NCBI RefSeq assembly: GCF_007990265.1
Contig: NZ_BJWH01000009.1
Span: 1 to 64,000 of the forward strand
Direction of reading: 5' to 3'
Length of the DNA stretch: 64,000 bases
Origin: Cellulomonas terrae
GTDB taxonomy: Bacteria; Actinomycetota; Actinomycetes; Actinomycetales; Cellulomonadaceae
This document shows, one piece after another, positions 42,792-51,945 of the stretch. How positions within the stretch are numbered: position 1 is the stretch's first letter; each line of letters starts with the position of its first letter. The position numbers were made by a program, and so were the translations under genes. Below the pieces are notes generated by a model. It ran no database searches. It saw only the letters and a list, made by a program, of their open reading frames with translations, and was not told the origin of the DNA.

Positions 42792-43823
42792 ATGAGCACC
42801 GCCGCCCCGTTCGCCTTCCTCGTCCATCCGCGCGCCCGCATCGCCCAGGACCTGGCCCGCGCGTGGCGTCCGCTGGGGCGGGTGCCGGAGGGTCTCCTCG
42901 ACTCCGCGGTCCGCCGGCTCCCGCTGCCGTCCTACGACATGGCACGGGTGCACCTGGACTCGGAGCGCGTCGGTCACGTGCTGCTCGTGCCGTTCGGTGC
43001 CAAGCACCTGCTGTCGGAGCCGCACGAGGGGCGGGCCCGCGTCGGTCGGGCGATCGACCACGCCGCCCGGCTGGGCGCGGGGGTCGTCGGGCTCGGTGCC
43101 CTCACCGCGACCGTCACCGCGGGCGGCGCGACGCTGCGGAGCCGCACCGACATCGGCGTCACCAACGGCAACGCGTACACGGCGGCCATCGTCGAGGACC
43201 AGCTCATGGACCTGCTGGTGGACCTGACGGACCGGCGGGTGGCCGTCGTCGGGGCGACCGGGTCCGTCGGCACCACGCTGGTCCGCCTGCTCGCGCAGTC
43301 CGGCGCGGTCGACTCGCTGCTCCTCGTCGCACGGGGCCTGCCGAAGCTCGACGCGCTCGCCGCGGAGGTCGGCCGTCGGGTGCCGACGTCCACGTCGACG
43401 GACATGCACGACGTGCGCGGCTGCGACGCCGTGGTCCTGCTCACGGCGTCGGCCGACGCCCTGCTCGGTGCCGAGCACCTGGCGCCGGGCGCCCGCGTCC
43501 TGGACGCGACGCAGCCCCGCAACACCTCGCCGGACCTCGCCGCGGCCCGCCCGGACGTCACGCTGGTCGACGGTGGCGTCGTGCAGGTGCCCGGCATGCA
43601 CCTGCGCGGGGGCGACATCGGGCTGCCGCGTGGGCAGGCGTACGCGTGCTTCGCAGAGACGTTCCTGCTCGGGCTGGCGGGGCACGTCGGGCACTTCTCG
43701 ACGGGCGTCCCGACCCTCGACCACGTGTCGCACATCCGCGGCCTGGCCGACCGGTTCGCTCACCACGGGTTCCGGGCCGCTGCTCCGGCGAGCTTCGGCC
43801 GGCCGCTCGTGGGTGTGCGATGA
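42792..43823 (+). CDS. Acyl-ACP reductase-like protein (cyanobacterial AAR homologue)
   Basis: A 343-residue protein. From memory of the cyanobacterial enzyme it aligns along its length: GLGALTATVTAGGATLRSR and TNGNAYTAA match the N-terminal half. VAVVGATGSVG (glycines 154-160) is the NADPH fold, VLDATQPRNTS matches the IDGGYPKN region, and ACFAETFLLGLAGHVG matches ACFAEAMLLEFEG. Cys286 corresponds to the catalytic cysteine of AAR, which reduces acyl-ACP to a fatty aldehyde. The ATG at 42792 lies 83 bases after the epimerase gene. It overlaps the flavoprotein gene (ATGA). No aldehyde-deformylating oxygenase gene is seen, so the product's fate is unknown. Confidence 0.78.
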   Translation: MSTAAPFAFLVHPRARIAQDLARAWRPLGRVPEGLLDSAVRRLPLPSYDMARVHLDSERVGHVLLVPFGAKHLLSEPHEGRARVGRAIDHAARLGAGVVGLGALTATVTAGGATLRSRTDIGVTNGNAYTAAIVEDQLMDLLVDLTDRRVAVVGATGSVGTTLVRLLAQSGAVDSLLLVARGLPKLDALAAEVGRRVPTSTSTDMHDVRGCDAVVLLTASADALLGAEHLAPGARVLDATQPRNTSPDLAAARPDVTLVDGGVVQVPGMHLRGGDIGLPRGQAYACFAETFLLGLAGHVGHFSTGVPTLDHVSHIRGLADRFAHHGFRAAAPASFGRPLVGVR

Positions 43824-44986
43824 AGCGGGTCGTCCTGCTCGGCGGCGGGTACGTGACGCTGCACGCGTACGGCGCCATCGTCCGGCGGCTGCGCGGCGAG
43901 CTGCGCCGGGGAGAGGTCGAGATCGTCGTCGTCAGCGCCGACACCGTGCACAACTTCCACGGGTTCACCGGCGAGGTCGTCGCGGGGCTGCTGCCGATCG
44001 GGCTCACGCAGACGCCGCTGACGGAGGCGATGCCGAAGGCCCGGGTGCTGCACGCGCGGGTCACGCACGTCGACCTGGCGGCGAGGACGGTCCAGTTCAC
44101 CGGTGGCGAGATCGGCTACGACGCGCTCGTCGTCGGCACCGGAGGACGCGAACCGCTCGACGCGGTCGACGGTCTCGCCGGGAACGGGCTCACCCTGCGC
44201 GGACCGGGCGACCTGGCGGACCTGCTCCAGCGGGTGCGGGTCCTCGACGGTCCCGTGGTGGTCGTCGGCGGCGGGCTGGCGGGGGTCGAGCTGGCCGCCG
44301 CGCTCGCGGCCCGCGCGGCGCAGGTGGTGCTGGTGCAGTCGGCGGACCGGGTGGTGCCCGCGCTGCACGCCGAGCAGCCGCGGCTGGCCGCGCGGTGCAC
44401 GAGGGAGCTCGCCCGGCTCGGTGTCGACGTCCGCACCGGGGTCCGGGTGGATGCGGTCGACGACGGGTCCGTGACGCTGTCCGACGGCTCGGTGATCGCG
44501 ACGCACGTGGTCCTGGCGACCACCGGCCAGCGCGCGGTGGCCCTGTCCGGCCTCGACCCTCTCCCGCGCGACGCACAGGGCCGGCTGGTGACCACGCGTG
44601 ACCTGCTCGTCGCACCCGACGTCTGGTCCGCCGGCGACGCCGCGTCCGTGGCGCACCCGCGCACCGGCGTGCCCGTCACGGCCAACGCCCTGTGGGCGAT
44701 CAAGGCCGGCGACCAGGTGGGCCGCAACGTCGTGCGGGCGCTCCGGGGGCGGACCGGCAAGCCGTTCCGGTACCTCGGGCTCGGCCAGGCGGCGTCGTTC
44801 GGCGTCGGTCGCGGCGTGGCGGACCTGTACGGCGTCCCGCTCACCGGGTGGGTCGCGTGGCTGATGCGGGTCGGGTTCTTCCTGCGGTTCATGCCCTCGC
44901 GTGCGCGCGCGCTCCAGGTGCCCGGCGAGCTCGTCCGGCGGTCGCGGGTCGCCGAGGCTCCGTCGCGGGTGGTCGTCCCTCGCTGA
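43820..44986 (+). CDS. NDH-2-like FAD-dependent pyridine nucleotide oxidoreductase
   Basis: A 388-residue flavoprotein of the type II NADH dehydrogenase/pyridine nucleotide-disulfide oxidoreductase class. The FAD motif is VVLLGGGYVTLHAYGAI, the NAD(P) motif is VVVVGGGLAGVELAAALA, and VWSAGDAASVAHPRTG is the second FAD-contacting segment. The C-terminal hydrophobic/amphipathic helix with VAWLMRVGFFLRFMPSRA may bind the membrane, as in NDH-2. No redox-active disulfide is present. It overlaps the acyl-ACP reductase-like gene by ATGA, implying joint production. The electron acceptor is unknown. Confidence 0.88.
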   Translation: MKRVVLLGGGYVTLHAYGAIVRRLRGELRRGEVEIVVVSADTVHNFHGFTGEVVAGLLPIGLTQTPLTEAMPKARVLHARVTHVDLAARTVQFTGGEIGYDALVVGTGGREPLDAVDGLAGNGLTLRGPGDLADLLQRVRVLDGPVVVVGGGLAGVELAAALAARAAQVVLVQSADRVVPALHAEQPRLAARCTRELARLGVDVRTGVRVDAVDDGSVTLSDGSVIATHVVLATTGQRAVALSGLDPLPRDAQGRLVTTRDLLVAPDVWSAGDAASVAHPRTGVPVTANALWAIKAGDQVGRNVVRALRGRTGKPFRYLGLGQAASFGVGRGVADLYGVPLTGWVAWLMRVGFFLRFMPSRARALQVPGELVRRSRVAEAPSRVVVPR

Positions 44987-45048
44987 ACCGACCATGGCAG
45001 GGTGGCGGCTACGATCCTGCGTCGGACCAGGGCGAGTCGGAGGTGACC

Positions 45049-47298
45049 ATGGCGGACGAGGACGGGACGACGTTCCTCGCGCCCGGTGAGCCGGTCGACC
45101 TCGACAACTGCGCCCGTGAGCCCATCCACGTGCCGGGCAGCATCCAGCCGCGCGGGGTCTTCCTGGCCGTCACGGAGCCGGACCTGGTGGTCCGGCACGT
45201 GTCGCAGAACCTCCCGGAGATCCTCGGGCACGCGGTCGACGACGCCCTGGGCCACCCTCTGGAGCGCGTGCTCGGGGCCGACGCCGCCGGCGCGATCGGG
45301 CACCACGTCCGCACCTGGGGCAACCTGCGCGCCCGCAACCCGCTGGTGGTGACGGTCGGGGACGTCGAGCTCGACGCCGTCCTGCACCGCGTCCTGAACG
45401 GTGACTCGACGCTCCTGGTCATCGAGCTCGAGCCCGCGTCGGGACCGCGCCCGTTCTCGTTCCCGAACACGTACCAGGCGGTGCGCGGCGCGGTCGAGAA
45501 GCTGAACCACGCCCACGACCTGGCGCAGCTCTACGAGATCACCGCGCGCGAGGTCCGGGCGCTCACGGGCTTCGACCGCGTGATGATCTACCGCTTCGAC
45601 GACGAGTACAACGGCGAGGTCGTCGCCGAGGCGAAGCGCCCCGACCTCAATCCGTTCCTCGGCCTGCACTACCCGGCGTCCGACATCCCGCCGCAGGCCC
45701 GCGCCCTCTACGAGAAGAACTGGGTGCGGCTCATCTCCGACGTCGGCTACACGCCCGCGCGGATCGTGCCGGGGCTCGACGAGGAGACGGGCCTGCCGCT
45801 CGACCTCACGCACTCGATCCTGCGCAGCGTCTCGCCCATCCACGTGGAGTACCTGGGCAACATGGGCGTCGCCGCGTCGATGTCGATCTCGCTGCTGCGC
45901 GACGGCCGGCTCTGGGGCCTGATCGCGTGCCACCACTACGCGGGTCCGCACGACCCGCCGTTCGGGGTGCGGGCCGCGGCGGAGTTCCTCGGCTCCAGCC
46001 TGTCGCTGCGACTGGTGGCACGTGTCGAGGAGGACGAGCTCGAGGCCCGCGTCCGTGCGGCCGGGACCCTGGCGACGCTGCTGACGGCAGGCCGCGACGA
46101 GGACCGCGCCCTGGCCTCGACCCTGGTCGGCCGGACGTCGGTGCTCGACCTCGTCCCGGCACAGGGTGCGGTCGTCAGCGCGGACGGGGTCGTCGACCAC
46201 GTCGGGCGCGTCCCCGCCGACCGTACGGCGCTGCTCGCGTGGGTGGCGGAGCAGGACGCCGAGGTCGTCGTCCGCGACGCCCTGGCCGAGCAGGAGCCCG
46301 CGCTCGCGGCGCTCGTCCCGGAGCTCGCCGGCCTGCTCGCCCTGCGCCTCCCCGACGGGCAGGCGGTCGTGTGGCTCCGGCACGAGGCGGTGCACAACGT
46401 CGACTGGGGCGGCGACCCGCACAACAAGGCGATCGCCGTCCGCGAGGGCGACGACGTGCGCCTCAGCCCGCGCAAGTCGTTCGCGCTGTGGCGGGAGACC
46501 GTCCGGGGACGCAGCGAACCGTGGACCGAGCGGGAGGTGCGTTCCGCGGAGGAGCTGCGAGCGCGGCTGCTCGAGGTGCTCCTGGAGCGGTCGCGGCTGC
46601 AGGTCCGGGCCGCGGAGACCGTGCAGCGCAGCCTGCTGCCCTCGTCGGTCCCCGACCCCGAGGGCTGGTCGGTGCACGCGCGCTACGAGCCCGCGGCCGG
46701 CGGCAGGGTGGGCGGGGACTGGTACGACGCCCTCGGGCTCCCGGACGGGCGGCTCGCGGTCGTGGTCGGGGACGTCGCGGGGCACGGGCTGTCGGCCGCG
46801 GCGGCGATGGGGCAGATCCGCAACGCGCTGCGGGCGTACCTCCTGCGCGGTGACTCCCCGGCGCAGACGCTCGCGGCGCTCGACCACGTCGTGCGGTGGA
46901 CGATGCCGTTCGAGATGGCGACCGTCGTCGTCGCCCTGGTGGACCTCTCGACGGGCGAGGTCGAGCTCTCCGCCGCGGGCCATCCGCGGCCCCTGCTCCT
47001 GCGGCCCGGTGGTTCCGCGACGCTGCTCGACCACGCCGTCGACAGGCCGCTCGGCGTCGGGTCGGGTGAGCCGCCGACGACCACGCTCACCCTGCCTCCG
47101 GGCGGCGGGCTCGTCCTGTACAGCGACGGGCTGGTGGACTCCCGCGAGACGTCGTTGCGCGACGGGCTGCGGCGCCTGAGCGCGCAGTTCGACGGGACGG
47201 ACGGGCGGCCGGTCGACATCGACGAGGTCCTGCGCGAGTGCCGGGACCCGGCGTCGGTGGACGACGTCACGCTGCTGCTGCTCTGCCGGGACCGCTGA
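45049..47298 (+). CDS. Bacteriophytochrome-type photoreceptor with PP2C (SpoIIE/RsbU-like) phosphatase
   Basis: A 749-residue protein. Domains in order are PAS (about 15-125), GAF (about 140-305), PHY (about 320-500), a helical linker and a PP2C/SpoIIE phosphatase (about 530-749). Cys21 in DLDNCAREPIHVPG is the biliverdin attachment residue. Asp212-Ile-Pro is the DIP motif, His265 lies in SPIHVEYLGNMGV, and PRKSF (474-478) is the PHY tongue. The output has GGRVGGDWYDALG and VVGDVAGHGLSAAAAMG, metal-binding PP2C motifs. It should link red/far-red light to partner switching. No heme oxygenase gene is in the window. Confidence 0.93.
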   Translation: MADEDGTTFLAPGEPVDLDNCAREPIHVPGSIQPRGVFLAVTEPDLVVRHVSQNLPEILGHAVDDALGHPLERVLGADAAGAIGHHVRTWGNLRARNPLVVTVGDVELDAVLHRVLNGDSTLLVIELEPASGPRPFSFPNTYQAVRGAVEKLNHAHDLAQLYEITAREVRALTGFDRVMIYRFDDEYNGEVVAEAKRPDLNPFLGLHYPASDIPPQARALYEKNWVRLISDVGYTPARIVPGLDEETGLPLDLTHSILRSVSPIHVEYLGNMGVAASMSISLLRDGRLWGLIACHHYAGPHDPPFGVRAAAEFLGSSLSLRLVARVEEDELEARVRAAGTLATLLTAGRDEDRALASTLVGRTSVLDLVPAQGAVVSADGVVDHVGRVPADRTALLAWVAEQDAEVVVRDALAEQEPALAALVPELAGLLALRLPDGQAVVWLRHEAVHNVDWGGDPHNKAIAVREGDDVRLSPRKSFALWRETVRGRSEPWTEREVRSAEELRARLLEVLLERSRLQVRAAETVQRSLLPSSVPDPEGWSVHARYEPAAGGRVGGDWYDALGLPDGRLAVVVGDVAGHGLSAAAAMGQIRNALRAYLLRGDSPAQTLAALDHVVRWTMPFEMATVVVALVDLSTGEVELSAAGHPRPLLLRPGGSATLLDHAVDRPLGVGSGEPPTTTLTLPPGGGLVLYSDGLVDSRETSLRDGLRRLSAQFDGTDGRPVDIDEVLRECRDPASVDDVTLLLLCRDR

Positions 47299-47332
47299 CA
47301 GCAGCAGCACCTCCGTCGTCGCGAGGCGCTAG

Positions 47333-47367
47333 GCGGCCTTCCCCTGAGGCGCCAAGGGGAAGGCCGC
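47333..47367. terminator. Bidirectional terminator between phytochrome and Ltp-repeat genes
   Basis: A perfect 12-bp stem, gcggccttcccc (47333-47344) and ggggaaggccgc (47356-47367), with an 11-base loop, lies in the 79-base gap between two convergent genes. Confidence 0.82.
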
Positions 47368-47377
47368 TCACGCCGCG

Positions 47378-48229
47378 CTACAGGCCGGTCTGGCTCACGC
47401 CGTACTCGGCCTGCTCGGGGGTGAACTCGTCGCCGTATTGGCTTGTCAGCTGGTCGATCAGCCCTTGCCGTGAGAAGGACGTGAACTCCAGGTAGGACTT
47501 CGCCGCCTCGGCCGCCTCGGCGTTCCAGTCCACGGCGGACTCAGCCTCCAGGCGGGCGACCGCGAACTCGGCGTCGCCGGCGGGGTAGCCGTCGCCGTAC
47601 TCGCTCGTGAGCTGGCCGATGAGGCCGGCGCGAGAGAAGCCCTTGAAGCTCAGGTAGGACTGGGCCGACCGGTAGGCGTTCTGCTGGGAGACGGTCCCCT
47701 TGGCGGCTTCGGCGGCGGCAGCGGCCGCGGCTTCCTGCTCGGCGGTGACGCGGTCTGCCTCGGCCTGGGCTGCCTCTTCCGCAGCCTTTGCGGCGTCCTC
47801 CGCAGCCTTCTCTTCCGCGGCGACCCGTTCTGCCTCGGCCTCCGCTGCGAGCTCATCGGCCGAGGGCTTCTCGGGCGCGGTCTGCTCTACGCGGTCGGGG
47901 GTGGCAAGGTCGGCCGCATCGGAGGACGGCTCGTTGCCGCCGCCGAGAGATGCGAAGAGGATGGTCAGCACGACGAGGCTGCCCGGGATGATGAAGCGCT
48001 TCTTCTTGTACCAGGGCCTCTGCGACTCGTCGGAAGGGCCCGCGGACGTGGACGCCGGGGCGTGCGACGGGTCGACCGGCTGGTCGGGCGCGAGGCTCGC
48101 GTCGTCGACCCAGAGCTGCCACCCGGGAGGGGCCGGCGGCCAGCTGGGGTCCGGCTTCCATCCGGGCTCGGGCGTCCACCCGTCGGGAGCTGCCGGCCAG
48201 CCGGGGGCAGGGTTGAAGCGTGCAGGCAT
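47378..48229 (-). CDS. Membrane protein with C-terminal Ltp-type repeats
   Basis: A 283-residue protein. Residues about 1-70 are proline/tryptophan-rich (PAAPDGWTPEPGWKPDPSW, resembling DUF2510). A membrane segment lies at about 79-97, followed by a highly charged Ala/Glu coiled coil at 120-176. Two Ltp repeats end the protein: SAQSYLSFKGFSRAGLIGQL and AKSYLEFTSFSRQGLIDQL with the YGD(G/E) turn. Ltp domains occur in the phage TP-J34 superinfection-exclusion lipoprotein and in many actinobacterial surface proteins. This one would display the repeats outside the membrane. A role in phage blocking is only a possibility. Confidence 0.83.
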   Translation of the reverse strand: MPARFNPAPGWPAAPDGWTPEPGWKPDPSWPPAPPGWQLWVDDASLAPDQPVDPSHAPASTSAGPSDESQRPWYKKKRFIIPGSLVVLTILFASLGGGNEPSSDAADLATPDRVEQTAPEKPSADELAAEAEAERVAAEEKAAEDAAKAAEEAAQAEADRVTAEQEAAAAAAAEAAKGTVSQQNAYRSAQSYLSFKGFSRAGLIGQLTSEYGDGYPAGDAEFAVARLEAESAVDWNAEAAEAAKSYLEFTSFSRQGLIDQLTSQYGDEFTPEQAEYGVSQTGL

Positions 48230-48338
48230 ATGCGTGTCCTTCGCGTGAGAAGTGGTTGTGACATAATTCTCGACGCTGCCTGCATCGCACCGTAGGGACG
48301 AACGTCCCCGGCGACCGACGGAACCTCCCGCAGACGTG

Positions 48339-48419
48339 GTACGACGACGGACGGCCGGGACCGCACTCCGACCGTCCGCCGTCGTACGCCCGGGCCGGTG
48401 GAGGGGTCCGGCCCGGGCG
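48339..48419 (-). terminator. Double hairpin terminator after the GH87 gene
   Basis: Two stems lie downstream of the glucanase on the minus strand. The nearer has cgcccgggccgg (48387-48398) and ccggcccgggcg (48408-48419), 12 bp. The farther has gtacgacgacggacgg (48339-48354) and ccgtccgccgtcgtac (48372-48387), matching at 15 of 16 positions. The rest of the gap to 48229 shows nothing further. Confidence 0.78.
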
Positions 48420-48432
48420 TCGTGACGAGGTC

Positions 48433-51400
48433 CTAGTTCCGGTTGATCGTGAACGTGGACGTCGTGTTCCTGATGTCCTGCGCGTTGCCGCTCATGCGCA
48501 GGTTGGTGAAGGTCACCGAGCCGACCGCGGGCCCCTGACCCTGCTCCGGCAGCTCGTTGACCCAGATGCCGAACCCGGACTTCGCGTCCCAGGCGTCGCC
48601 GCTCTTGCGGGCGCCCGTGATCGACACGTTGGTGAACGTCGTGTCGGTGATGGGGTTCTGCGGCTGGTTCCCGACGTAGTTCGTCTGGAACATGATCCCG
48701 GAGTACGTGGGGTCGACGATGTCGACGTCGCTGACCCGGATGCCCTGGAACTTCTTCGACGCGGAGAACACCCAGATGGCGGGGAACGTCTGGTTGCCCC
48801 AGAAGTGGCCGCCGGCGCGCACGATCGAGATGTTCTGGAAGCTCGTCGGCGCCGCGGAGCCGAACTCGTCCATCGGGTACCCGAAGTCGAGCGAGCTGAT
48901 CGTGATGCCGGAGTACACGAGCGTGTCCGCGATGTAGATGTTCCGGAACACGTTCCCGTACCCGCCGTAGACCGCGAGCCCTGCCGCGCGCCAGGTGACG
49001 AGCGAGGTCAGGTTCTCGTAGACGTTCCCCGTCTGACCGGTGCCGCCCGCGTCGGTGGCCGCGAACAGGGCGAACGAGTCGTCACCCGTGCCGCGCGCCT
49101 CGATGTTGGCCACGCGGTTGTTGGCGCTGCCGTTGGTCATGTTGATGCCGTCGGCGAACGTGTTCCGGATGCGCGAGTTCGTGATCGTGCTGTTGTCCAT
49201 GTTGGACGCCCAGAACATGCAGATCATGTGCTCGACCCAGAGGTCGTCGACCGTCATGTTCGACACGTTGGTGAAGTCCAGGACCTTGCCGGGCCCGTCG
49301 ATGCGGCTGGTGTAGTTGCCGAAGTACGCGAACCCGCGGAACTTCGAGCCGTTCGACGACGCCTCCGCACGGAAGCCGACGTCGGTGTTCTCCTGGCCGC
49401 TCGGCGCGAAGAACCGCGTGAACCACGGGCCGGCGCCGACGATGTCGACCGCCTTGCCGTACACCTGGAACTTGCTCGACGTGCTGTAGTCGCCGGCCGG
49501 CAGGTAGACGCCCTTGATGGCGCCCGTGGTGTCCATGCGCGCCCGGTCGAGCGCGTTCTGGACGTCCTGGTGCGTGAAGCCGGTGGGCTGCACGTACTGG
49601 GCCGGGTTGGGGTTCGGGTTCGCCGTGGCGAGCTCGGTGTTGATGAAGTCGATCGTCACCGGCTGCGGGTTGGCGGCCGTCCGCTGGAGACGGATGCTCG
49701 CTCCGGCGGGCACCGTGGTGCCGAGCAGCGTGCTGGCCTCGTCGTAGATGTGCCGCGGTCCTCCGGAGCCGGGCTGGTTGTTCGGGTTGGTCTCGTTGCC
49801 GTACAGCCACGCGAACCGGGACGTCAGGTCGAGGCGCTTGAGAAAGGTGCCGTTGACGACGATGTCGATGCTCCCGGTCGCCCCGGTGCCGGCCGCGTTG
49901 TCCGGGATGGAGAAGCGTGTGACCAGCGTGTTCGTGGGGTTCTTCGTCGTCCACTCGACGTAGGAGCCCGTGGCGGCCAGCGTCGCCGCGCGTCGGCCGG
50001 AGGCTTCGCCGGCGAGGTCGCCGACCGTGCGGTTGGGGCCGACGAGCACGGCGCCGCCACCGGTGCGGCCGTCCTCGGCCTCGTACATGTCGAACGGCAG
50101 GCGGGCGCCGCGGCCGACGAAGATCCCGCCGGTGACCACGTTGTTCGCCTGCTTGCCGGGCACCTCAGTGGAGTCGGCGGCGACCGCGCTGGAGACGTCG
50201 TACGTGCCGTTGCCGGCCGTCCAGGTGCCGAGGTTCACGGATCCGCTCGTCGCCCCGGCGGCGATCGCACCGCTGATCGATCCCGTGAGCGTCCTGACCA
50301 CGGCGCCCGTCGTCGAGTCCTTGATCGTGACCGTCAGGCCGTGCGCGGCGGTCGACGTCGCGATGGTGCCGTTGTTGGCGACCGCGCCGGTGAACGTGAC
50401 GACCGCCCCCGCAGCCGGGTTGCTCGGCGACCAGCTGACCACGGGGACCAGGTCGGAGCTGGCCACGGGCGACACGACGAGCTTCGTCGGGTTGCTGTAG
50501 GCGTTGTTGGTCTCGTTCTGCTCGACCACGGTGTTGGCCGGGTCGGCCGTGGCGCCGATCGTGTAGGAGCCCGCGGCGCGCCCACCGATGGAACCGGTGA
50601 CCGTCGCCGTGGCACCGGCGGCGAGGGCGCCGACGTTCGCGTTGACGGCGGTCTGGCCGTCGACCTGGAAGGCGACGGTGGTGGCGGCCGACGCCGTGGT
50701 GCCGATGTTCTTCACCGTCGCGGTCAGCGTGACGGGCGTCGACTCCGTGGCGTTCGCAGGCCCCGTCACCCCGGTGACCGTGAGGTCGGGGTTGGGGGCC
50801 GCGGCGCCGAGCACCTGGAGCTCGGCGACCTGGCCGTTGCCCGCGCCGGTGTTGCCGGTGAAGACGAGGCGGACGTCGGTCGCGGTGCCGCTCACGGGCA
50901 CGGTGACGGAGTTGCCGCTCGAGGGGCTGAACGGCCGGCCCGCCGAGGACGCGAGCGTCGTGAACGCCCCGGTGCCCGTGCGGCCCTGCACCTCGAACGT
51001 CTGCGTGCGGTTGCCCCATGCGCCGTCCGGGTTGAGCTTGACGGTCACCGCGGACAGCTGGCTGGCCGACGCGAGCGTCACGGTGAGGGTGCTCGGGTAC
51101 TGGCCCCCGGCGCCCTCCCAGTAGGTGCCGAGGTTCCCGTCGACCGCGTTGCCCGCCGCGTAGGTCCACTCGGTCGACGACGCGACGATGGGCCGGCCGA
51201 GGGCGAGGTTCTGGCCGGTCGGCGGCGTGGTCGTCGGCGTCGGCGTCGGGGTCGCGGTGCCGTGCACCTCGAGCTCGGAGAGCTGCCCGGCGGGCCAGCC
51301 CGTGTTGCCCGTGATGCTCAGCCGCACGTACCGCACGGACGTGTCGGTCACGTCGACGTGCACGGTGTTGGCCTGGCCCGGGTCGAACGTGTAGCCGGCC

Positions 51401-51768
51401 TGGTTCTTCAGGGTGCTGAACATGGAACCGTTGGTGGAGCCCTGCACGGTGATCGTCTGCGTGCGTGCACCCCAGGCGCCCGTCGGCAGCTTGAGGGTCA
51501 GGTCGGTGACCGTGGCGGCGCTGCCGAGGTCCACCTGCACCCACTGCGGGAACTGGTTGTTGGTCGACTCCCAGTACGTGGCCTGGTTGCCGTCCGTGAC
51601 GTTGCCCGCCCCGTAGACGTCGACCGTGCTGCTGGCGGTGGCGGGCTTGCCGGCGGCGAGGTTGGGCTCGGCGGCCGTCGCGCTCTGCGCCACGAGGGCG
51701 AGGCCGAGCGGTACGACGAGCGCAGCGGTGGTGACGCCCGCGACGGCGAGCCTGACGTTCCTTCTCAT
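48433..51768 (-). CDS. Secreted multidomain GH87 glucanase (alpha-1,3-glucanase/mycodextranase type)
   Basis: An 1111-residue exported enzyme. Order: signal peptide (1-33), two F5/8 type C/CBM32-like domains (about 34-168 and 184-318) joined by a Thr/Pro linker, two CARDB-like beta sandwiches (about 322-520), a CBM35-like domain (about 530-680) and a beta-helix GH87 catalytic domain (about 700-1111). GH87 motifs FADGINMTNGS with Asp873 and GTGDDSFALF with Asp896-Asp897 match the catalytic aspartates of known alpha-1,3-glucanases. It should degrade fungal-wall alpha-1,3-glucan or bacterial mutan. The ATG at 51768 is fixed by the signal peptide. Confidence 0.87.
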   Translation of the reverse strand: MRRNVRLAVAGVTTAALVVPLGLALVAQSATAAEPNLAAGKPATASSTVDVYGAGNVTDGNQATYWESTNNQFPQWVQVDLGSAATVTDLTLKLPTGAWGARTQTITVQGSTNGSMFSTLKNQAGYTFDPGQANTVHVDVTDTSVRYVRLSITGNTGWPAGQLSELEVHGTATPTPTPTTTPPTGQNLALGRPIVASSTEWTYAAGNAVDGNLGTYWEGAGGQYPSTLTVTLASASQLSAVTVKLNPDGAWGNRTQTFEVQGRTGTGAFTTLASSAGRPFSPSSGNSVTVPVSGTATDVRLVFTGNTGAGNGQVAELQVLGAAAPNPDLTVTGVTGPANATESTPVTLTATVKNIGTTASAATTVAFQVDGQTAVNANVGALAAGATATVTGSIGGRAAGSYTIGATADPANTVVEQNETNNAYSNPTKLVVSPVASSDLVPVVSWSPSNPAAGAVVTFTGAVANNGTIATSTAAHGLTVTIKDSTTGAVVRTLTGSISGAIAAGATSGSVNLGTWTAGNGTYDVSSAVAADSTEVPGKQANNVVTGGIFVGRGARLPFDMYEAEDGRTGGGAVLVGPNRTVGDLAGEASGRRAATLAATGSYVEWTTKNPTNTLVTRFSIPDNAAGTGATGSIDIVVNGTFLKRLDLTSRFAWLYGNETNPNNQPGSGGPRHIYDEASTLLGTTVPAGASIRLQRTAANPQPVTIDFINTELATANPNPNPAQYVQPTGFTHQDVQNALDRARMDTTGAIKGVYLPAGDYSTSSKFQVYGKAVDIVGAGPWFTRFFAPSGQENTDVGFRAEASSNGSKFRGFAYFGNYTSRIDGPGKVLDFTNVSNMTVDDLWVEHMICMFWASNMDNSTITNSRIRNTFADGINMTNGSANNRVANIEARGTGDDSFALFAATDAGGTGQTGNVYENLTSLVTWRAAGLAVYGGYGNVFRNIYIADTLVYSGITISSLDFGYPMDEFGSAAPTSFQNISIVRAGGHFWGNQTFPAIWVFSASKKFQGIRVSDVDIVDPTYSGIMFQTNYVGNQPQNPITDTTFTNVSITGARKSGDAWDAKSGFGIWVNELPEQGQGPAVGSVTFTNLRMSGNAQDIRNTTSTFTINRN

Positions 51769-51945
51769 GAGTCGTCCTCGTTCTCCCGCCGGGGCGGGCT
51801 CGGCGCCGGGCGGGCTGCTCGGACCGTGGACCTGCGTGCCCGGGTCTGGACACGCGGGACCGGCCCGCCGGGGGCGTCGGTGCCCCGTCGGCGCGAGCAC
51901 GGCGGTGAACTGCGGAGCTGGTTACCGTCTGACAGTTGCGACCTT

